Assembly (NCBI GenBank): GCA_036278735.1
Contig: DASUKM010000050.1
Location: 109,819 to 173,818 of the forward strand
Source: DASUKM01 sp036278735
GTDB taxonomy: Bacteria; Acidobacteriota; Vicinamibacteria; Vicinamibacterales; 2-12-FULL-66-21
Length of the DNA stretch: 64,000 nt
Direction of reading: 5' to 3'
Translations under genes and position numbers: made by a program
Part shown: positions 56,041 to 64,000 of the stretch, piece after piece
Position numbering within the stretch: the first letter of the stretch is position 1
Layout of the letters: each line of letters begins with the position of its first letter
Notes under the pieces: generated by a model
Seen by the model: only the letters and a program-made list of their open reading frames with translations
Told to the model about the DNA's origin: nothing
Database searches by the model: none

Positions 56041-56136
56041 GTTATCAGTCCCCAGTTTCCAGTGACCAGTCAGACCAGCGTCAGTTGCCGGTCGCCAGCG
56101 TGTGTTGACTGGCGACTGGCAACTGGCTACTGGAAA
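56041..56136. repeat. Inverted heptamer array (CCAGTTT words) between rpoB and rpoC
   Basis: The left half is built of CCAGTTT, CCAGTGA and CCAGTCA words and the right half of their complements (ACTGGCG, ACTGGCA, ACTGGCT, ACTGGAA), so the 96-bp gap can form a long imperfect hairpin. It begins directly upstream of the rpoC ATG (on the minus strand) and fills the whole intergenic space. Confidence 0.7.
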
Positions 56137-60459
<4,323 letters not shown>

Positions 60460-60489
60460 CGTGTTGAAATACCTCGGACAGGCCGAATG

Positions 60490-60570
60490 CAGGACGGGTC
60501 TTCGGGCCCGCCAGTCACCGGATCCGAAGACCCGGCGCTACGAGAAGATGCGCGGGGCGCGCCCCGCGCG
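60490..60570. repeat. Stem-loop elements and 20-bp perfect palindrome between rplL and rpoB
   Basis: A 20-bp perfect palindrome (GCGCGGGGCGCGCCCCGCGC, 60550-60569) lies just after the rplL stop on the minus strand. Two imperfect copies of the GGGTCT/AGACCC element follow toward rpoB. It could work as an attenuator or processing site between rplL and rpoB, where enteric bacteria also have one, but no U-run follows the palindrome. Confidence 0.55.
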
Positions 60571-60573
60571 TCC

Positions 60574-60960
60574 TTATTTGATCTCGACCTTGGCGCCGAC
60601 GTCGGCGAACTTCTTCTGGATCGCCGCCGCTTCGTCCTTCGGGATGCCTTCCTTGATCGGCTTGGGCGCTCCCTCGACGAGGTCCTTCGCTTCCTTCAGC
60701 CCGAGGCTGGTGACCTCGCGGACGACCTTGATGACGTTGATCTTGTTGCCGCCCACTTCGGTCAGAATCGCGGAGAATTCGGTCTTCTCCTCGACCGGCG
60801 CCGCCGCGCCCCCGCCGGCCCCGGCCGGCATCGCCATCGGCATCGCCGCGGCCGCCGAAACGCCAAGCTCCTGCTCGAGCGTCTTGACGAGCTGCGACAG
60901 CTCGAGAACCGAAATCCCCTTGATGAACTCGACCACCTGCTCCTGCGTCACGTCGGCCAT
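60574..60960 (-). CDS. rplL: 50S ribosomal protein L7/L12
   Basis: A 128-residue L7/L12. The N-terminal dimerisation helices (MADVTQEQVVEFIKGISVLELSQLVKTLEQ) are followed by an alanine/proline-rich hinge and the C-terminal factor-binding domain (EEKTEFSAILTEVGGNKINVIKVVREVTSLGLKEAKDLVE). It forms the stalk with L10. The length is typical. The upstream rplJ gene is 40 bp away. Confidence 0.97.
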   Translation of the reverse strand: MADVTQEQVVEFIKGISVLELSQLVKTLEQELGVSAAAAMPMAMPAGAGGGAAAPVEEKTEFSAILTEVGGNKINVIKVVREVTSLGLKEAKDLVEGAPKPIKEGIPKDEAAAIQKKFADVGAKVEIK

Positions 60961-61000
60961 TACGATGCTCCCCTGAAAATTAGGCTTTGGGCTTTGGGCT
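60961..61000. repeat. Heptamer run (GGCTTTG) between rplJ and rplL
   Basis: The gap holds three consecutive GGCTTTG/GGCTTTA words (from about 60981) without an inverted arm, unlike the other gaps of this cluster. The ribosome site for rplL is immediately beside it. Confidence 0.5.
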
Positions 61001-61528
61001 TTAGGATTCCGCTCTCTTCTTCTCTGCCTGCACCAGGACGCTCATCAGGTCCCGCGGCGCCGCGTTGAGTACGCTGACGATCTGGACCATCGGCGCCTGG
61101 AGCACGAACAGCAGCTTCGCGTACAGCTCGGGCTTGCCCGGCAGCGACGCCAGTTCGGTCACCTCCGCCGGCTTGACCGCGCGCCCCTGGACGACCGCCG
61201 CCTTGATCTGCAGCGCCGGCGCCCCCTTGGCGAACGTCGTCAGCACCTTGGCGAGCGCGACCGGATCCTCGCCGGCGTAGGCGATCGCCGTCGTCCCGAC
61301 GAAGTGCGGCGCGAGCGGCTCGAAGGCGGTCCCGGCCAGCGCGCGCCGGGCGAGGGTGTTCTTGACGACCTTGTAGTGCGCCTTCGCGCCGCGCACCTGA
61401 CGCCGCAGCTCGGTCACTTCCGGCACCTTCAGGCCGCGGAAATCGACGAGGATGGCGCTCTCGGTCCCCTTGAATGCGCGCTCCAGCTCCTGAAGCTCTT
61501 CTTCCTTGACGGCTCGGCTCACGGCCAT
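61001..61528 (-). CDS. rplJ: 50S ribosomal protein L10
   Basis: A 175-residue L10, the stalk base that carries L7/L12 dimers through its C-terminal helix. VKEEELQELERAFKGTESAILVDFRGLKVPEVTELRRQVRGAKAHYKVVKNTLARRAL is typical. It starts only three bases after the rplA stop, so the long L10-leader used for autoregulation in enteric bacteria is absent here. Confidence 0.97.
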   Translation of the reverse strand: MAVSRAVKEEELQELERAFKGTESAILVDFRGLKVPEVTELRRQVRGAKAHYKVVKNTLARRALAGTAFEPLAPHFVGTTAIAYAGEDPVALAKVLTTFAKGAPALQIKAAVVQGRAVKPAEVTELASLPGKPELYAKLLFVLQAPMVQIVSVLNAAPRDLMSVLVQAEKKRAES

Positions 61529-61531
61529 GGC

Positions 61532-62230
61532 TTACGCCTTCGCTTCCTGGACCGAGGTATCGATCGCGATCCCGGGTCCCATCGTCGACGAGAGCGTGAC
61601 GCTCCGGAGGTACTTGCCCTTGGCGGCCGACGGCTTGGCCTTCACGACGCTGTCGACGAGCGCGTGCGCGTTTTCGATCAGGTTGGCGGTCGGGAACGAC
61701 GCCTTGCCGACCGGGGCGTGGATGATGCCGGTCTTGTCGACCCGGAACTCCACCTTGCCCGCCTTGATTTCCTTGACCGCCCGGGCCACGTCCATCGTGA
61801 CCGTGCCGGTCTTCGGGTTCGGCATCAGGCCGCGCGGCCCGAGCACCTTGCCGAGCTTGCCCACGGCGCGCATCATGTCCGGCGTGGCGACGACGGCGTC
61901 GAAGTCCATCCAGCCGCCCTGGATCTTGTCGACGAGCTCTTCGCCGCCCACGTGATCCGCTCCCGCCTCGGTGGCCTCGCGCTGCTTGTCCGCGCCGGCA
62001 ATCGCCAGCACCTTCTTGCTCTTGCCGAGCCCGTGCGGCAGCACGACGGTTCCGCGCACCATCTGATCGGCGTGCTTCGGGTCGACCCCCAGCCGCATCG
62101 AGAGCTCGACGGTTTCGTCGAACTTCGCAAACTTCACCTTCTGCATCAGCGGCACGGCCTCTTCGATCGTGTGCGGCCGATCGGGCACCTGCTCGCGCGC
62201 GGCGGTGAATTTCTTACCGGTCTTACGCAT
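61532..62230 (-). CDS. rplA: 50S ribosomal protein L1
   Basis: A 232-residue L1. FDETVELSMRLGVDPKHADQMVRGTVVLPHGLGK and the RGLMPNPKTGTVT signature are clear. L1 forms the ribosomal L1 stalk and in many bacteria represses its own mRNA. It lies between rplK and rplJ as usual; the 143-bp gap before it holds a heptamer hairpin. Confidence 0.97.
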   Translation of the reverse strand: MRKTGKKFTAAREQVPDRPHTIEEAVPLMQKVKFAKFDETVELSMRLGVDPKHADQMVRGTVVLPHGLGKSKKVLAIAGADKQREATEAGADHVGGEELVDKIQGGWMDFDAVVATPDMMRAVGKLGKVLGPRGLMPNPKTGTVTMDVARAVKEIKAGKVEFRVDKTGIIHAPVGKASFPTANLIENAHALVDSVVKAKPSAAKGKYLRSVTLSSTMGPGIAIDTSVQEAKA

Positions 62231-62262
62231 GTTCTCTCCTGTGGTCCAAACGGCCGCTCACG

Positions 62263-62373
62263 GCCTCCCACCCAAAGAAAGCCGCCAGCTTCCGGCCTCC
62301 AGCTTCCAGCTTTGAAAGGAAGACCGGCTTCCTTTCGAGCTGGCAGCTGGGAGCCGGCGGCTGGGAGCTTCCG
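62263..62373. repeat. Inverted heptamer array between rplK and rplA
   Basis: The arms AGCCGCCAGCTTCC and GGGAGCCGGCGGCT are complementary, with GAAAGGAAG and CTTCCTTTC closing around a short ACCGG loop; the arms are about 40 bp and again built from seven-base words (AGCTTCC, GGCCTCC). Confidence 0.65.
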
Positions 62374-62799
62374 TTATCCGATGACGTCGATCCCCATCGA
62401 GCGTGCCGTTCCGGCGACCGACTTGACCGCCGCGTCGAGCGACTCGCAGTTCAGGTCGGGCAACTTCGTCTTGGCGATGTCTTCCACCTGCTTGCGCGTC
62501 ACGGTCCCGACCTTGTTCTTGTTCGGCTCGGCCGATCCCTTGGCGAGATTGGCCGCGCGCTTGAGCAGGATCGCGGCCGGCGGCGTTTTCGTGATGAACG
62601 AGTACGACCGGTCCGAGTACACCGTGACGACGGCCGGGATGATCAGCCCTTCATCCTTCGCCGTACGCGCGTTGAAGTTCTTGCAGAAGTCCATGATATT
62701 GACGCCGTGAGGACCGAGCGCGGTCCCGACCGGCGGCGCCGGGGTCGCTTTCCCCGCCGCAATCTGGAGCTTCACCATCGCCTGTATCTTCTTCGCCAT
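62374..62799 (-). CDS. rplK: 50S ribosomal protein L11
   Basis: A 141-residue L11. The ATG at 62799 gives MAKKIQAMVKLQIAAGKATPAPPVGTALGPHGVNIMDFCKNFNART, the classic N-terminus; the KTPPAAILLKRA and SLDAAVKSVAGTARSMGIDV segments complete it. The gap to nusG is filled by an inverted CCAGTTT array. Confidence 0.97.
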   Translation of the reverse strand: MAKKIQAMVKLQIAAGKATPAPPVGTALGPHGVNIMDFCKNFNARTAKDEGLIIPAVVTVYSDRSYSFITKTPPAAILLKRAANLAKGSAEPNKNKVGTVTRKQVEDIAKTKLPDLNCESLDAAVKSVAGTARSMGIDVIG

Positions 62800-62802
62800 A
62801 TC

Positions 62803-62886
62803 AGTTGCCAGTTTCCAGTTCCCGGTTCCCAGGGTCCGGTTTCCAGAACGACTGGAAACTGGCGACTGGCAACCGGACACTGGCCA
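62803..62886. repeat. Inverted heptamer array (CCAGTTT words) between nusG and rplK
   Basis: CAGTTGCCAGTTTCCAGTT on one side is complemented by GACTGGAAACTGGCGACTGG on the other, again forming a long imperfect hairpin that fills the gap. It shares words with the rpoB-rpoC gap. Confidence 0.7.
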
Positions 62887-63489
62887 CTACAGTTTTTCCA
62901 CCTGCAGGAAGTCGAGTTCGACCGGCGTCGCGCGGCCGAAGATCGTGACCATCACCTTGAGCGTGTTGCGGTCCATGTTCACTTCGTCGACGGTGCCGTT
63001 GAAGCTGGTGAACGGTCCTTCGTTGATCCGCACCTGATCGCCCTTCTCGAACGTGTACTTCGGCTTCGGCTTCTCGGCGGCCTCGGTGACCTGGTTGAGG
63101 ATCTGATCGACCTCTTCGCGGCTGAGCGGCGTCGGCTTGGCGCCGGCGCCGACGAAGCCGGTCACCTTCGGGGTGTTCTTCACCACGTGCCACGCATGGT
63201 CGGACATGTGCATCTCGACCAGGATGTAGCCGGGGAAAAAGCGCTTCGAGCTGACGACCTTCTTGCCGCCCCGCATTTCGGCGACCTGCTCGGTCGGGAT
63301 GAGGATCTCGCCGATTTCGTCCTGCAGCCCGTACGCATGCACGCGCTGCTCGAGCGATTCCTTCACCTTGTTTTCGAAGCCGGAGTACGTGTGGACGATG
63401 TACCACTGCTTCGTGCGGTCGTCGGTCATGGGTCCGCTCTTCGGCGCGTCCGTCGTCATCCCGTGTTCCGCCGCGTCGCTGGTCGTCAT
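62887..63489 (-). CDS. nusG: Transcription termination/antitermination factor NusG
   Basis: A 200-residue NusG with an N-terminal NGN domain (KQWYIVHTYSGFENKVKESLEQRV, FFPGYILVEMHM) and a C-terminal KOW domain (FEKGDQVRINEGPFTSFNGTVDEV). It binds RNA polymerase and, through KOW, S10 or Rho. The start at 63489 overlaps the secE stop (ATGA); the methionines 10 and 20 codons later would also retain the fold, because the first 23 residues are polar and unconserved. Confidence 0.96.
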   Translation of the reverse strand: MTTSDAAEHGMTTDAPKSGPMTDDRTKQWYIVHTYSGFENKVKESLEQRVHAYGLQDEIGEILIPTEQVAEMRGGKKVVSSKRFFPGYILVEMHMSDHAWHVVKNTPKVTGFVGAGAKPTPLSREEVDQILNQVTEAAEKPKPKYTFEKGDQVRINEGPFTSFNGTVDEVNMDRNTLKVMVTIFGRATPVELDFLQVEKL

Positions 63490-63752
63490 GCGCGACCAAA
63501 CGATCGATAAATCCAGCCGATGACCCCGTTGAGGAACATGTCGACCCCCCAGAGATACACGCCGAAGAAGATCGAGGTCAGAATCACCACGATGGTCGTC
63601 GCGTACACTTCCTTCCGGGTCGGCCACGTCACACGGGCCATCTCGTTACGGACCTCGGACAGGAACCGGCGGGACTGTCCCCACCAGCCGGTGACGCTCT
63701 CGCGCGTGCGTCCGCCGAAGGACTCCTCGTGATCTGCCGTTACGGTCTTCAT
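63486..63752 (-). CDS. secE: Preprotein translocase subunit SecE
   Basis: An 88-residue SecE. RRFLSEVRNEMARVTWPTRKEVYATTIVVILTSIFFGVYLWGVDMFLNGVIGWI is the amphipathic helix plus single span that clamps SecY. The ATG at 63752 has AAGG upstream. The gene is the first of the cluster and is preceded by tRNA-Trp sequence. The stop overlaps nusG. Confidence 0.95.
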   Translation of the reverse strand: MKTVTADHEESFGGRTRESVTGWWGQSRRFLSEVRNEMARVTWPTRKEVYATTIVVILTSIFFGVYLWGVDMFLNGVIGWIYRSFGRA

Positions 63753-63776
63753 GGCCAAACCTTGCCCGCCTTCACT

Positions 63777-63795
63777 TCTCCGAACTGGCAGGACA
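63777..63795. repeat. Direct repeat, copy beside secE
   Basis: The 19-bp TCTCCGAACTGGCAGGACA at 63777-63795 recurs identically at 63982-64000 and runs off the window. It includes the tRNA 3' end (TGTCCTGCCA on the minus strand). Confidence 0.75.
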
Positions 63796-63840
63796 GGAGG
63801 GCATCGAACCCCCACCACCCGGTTGTGGAGACCGGTGCGC
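63786..63840 (-). tRNA. trpT: tRNA-Trp (anticodon CCA), 3' portion only; 5' half replaced
   Basis: On the minus strand, the anticodon arm CCGGT-CTCCACA-ACCGG (anticodon CCA), a five-base variable loop, the T-arm with TTCGATG loop and the acceptor 3' strand CTGTCCT plus G and CCA are intact. The residues where the acceptor 5' strand (AGGACAG expected) should lie do not pair, and the D-loop lacks the conserved GG. So this copy is probably not functional; a complete copy may lie beyond the window, where the 3' end recurs. Confidence 0.55.
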
Positions 63841-63845
63841 TTTTC

Positions 63846-63955
63846 TTGGCGCTCGCGGTCGGCGCTCCGCGCCGACTTCGCTTCGCCGCTCGCTTAGGCT
63901 CGCTTCACTACGCTCGCGCTTCGACGCTCGCTCCGTTCCGCTCGCCCGCGCCGCA
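63846..63955. repeat. Low-complexity tract of GCGAGCG-like words
   Basis: Between the tRNA remnant and the window end is a tract built of CGCTCGC, CTTCGCT and CGCTTCG words, with the perfect palindrome CGGCGCTCCGCGCCG near its start. It separates the partial tRNA-Trp from the second copy of the repeat. Confidence 0.5.
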
Positions 63956-63981
63956 CCCGTCACCAACCCTGTCCGCCCTTG

Positions 63982-64000
63982 TCTCCGAACTGGCAGGACA
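63982..64000. repeat. Direct repeat, copy at the window end
   Basis: Same 19 bp as 63777-63795. The sequence next to it (AAGGGCGGACAGGGTTGG on the minus strand) also resembles the secE leader AAGGCGGGCAAGGTTTGG, so the duplication extends past the tRNA end. Confidence 0.7.

Noticed and set aside
61529..61531. L10-leader autoregulatory RNA ahead of rplJ
   Set aside because: Only three bases separate rplA and rplJ, leaving no room for the leader.
63786..63990. tRNA-Trp interrupted by an intron, with the 5' exon near 63970
   Set aside because: The candidate 5' exon (CGGACAG) mismatches at the first pair, there is no D-arm after it, and the same sequence is better explained as a copy of the secE leader after a second tRNA end.

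Overview
The window is GC-rich, densely coded bacterial DNA. It most likely comes from an acidobacterium of the Vicinamibacteria type. That placement is inferred from the FtsX/MacB orphan permease (ADOP type), the PD40/TolB-propeller protein, the CHAT and DUF families and the codon bias; no 16S rRNA gene is present. Both strands are used, mostly in short runs of co-oriented genes, many joined by ATGA stop/start overlaps.

Layout. 1-3.7 kb: the C-terminal part of a PD40-propeller protein, a cupin, a beta-carbonic anhydrase and a Phd/PIN toxin-antitoxin pair. 3.8-12.6 kb: a tightly coupled Ser/Thr-phosphorylation and cell-wall cluster, running FHA protein, 31-aa membrane peptide, PP2C phosphatase with a beta-helix ectodomain, Ser/Thr kinase, one-chain RodA/FtsW-PBP fusion, second FHA protein. 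It has the same kinds of parts as the actinobacterial fhaA-pstP-rodA-pbpA-pknB locus. 12.6-18.4 kb: an acetyltransferase, an Xre/RES toxin-antitoxin pair, a TlpA-like redoxin, small membrane or secreted proteins, a DinB-like protein with a decayed second copy 2 kb away, and a DUF1326/DUF2182 pair.

18.4-27.5 kb holds the most unusual protein-coding region. A sigma factor gene overlaps a gene for one polypeptide that joins an anti-sigma-type zinc motif, a membrane anchor, TPR-like helices and a CHAT protease domain. An unrecognised 278-aa protein follows. A large secreted protein with 13 tandem 46-residue repeats is divergently transcribed from the same intergenic region. I infer a protease-gated sigma switch, but nothing here proves it. 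27.6-45.1 kb is general metabolism and transport: VOC protein, amidase, aminopeptidase P, amidohydrolase, ATP-dependent DNA ligase, LLM oxidoreductase, a YcaQ-like/DHFR-like/GNAT operon, ADOP permease, membrane proteins, a methyltransferase and an ABC exporter. 45.1-47.6 kb is an ECF sigma, small membrane anti-sigma candidate and bactofilin-like/RDD membrane protein operon. 47.7-51.8 kb is a scrambled stretch with an HNH/YcxB pair, a cysteine-rich small protein, a methyltransferase, gene-end duplications, an inverted repeat, a frameshifted relic, seven tandem stem-loop repeats and a heptamer-repeat tract.

51.8-64 kb is the core cluster secE-nusG-rplK-rplA-rplJ-rplL-rpoB-rpoC, read on the minus strand. 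RpoB carries a roughly 64-residue insertion with four cysteine pairs. Several intergenic gaps of this essential operon are filled with inverted arrays of seven-base words that resemble cyanobacterial STRR repeats. At the window edge a 3' portion of tRNA-Trp lacks its proper 5' half, and its end is repeated about 200 bp upstream, so the tRNA locus appears duplicated or rearranged.
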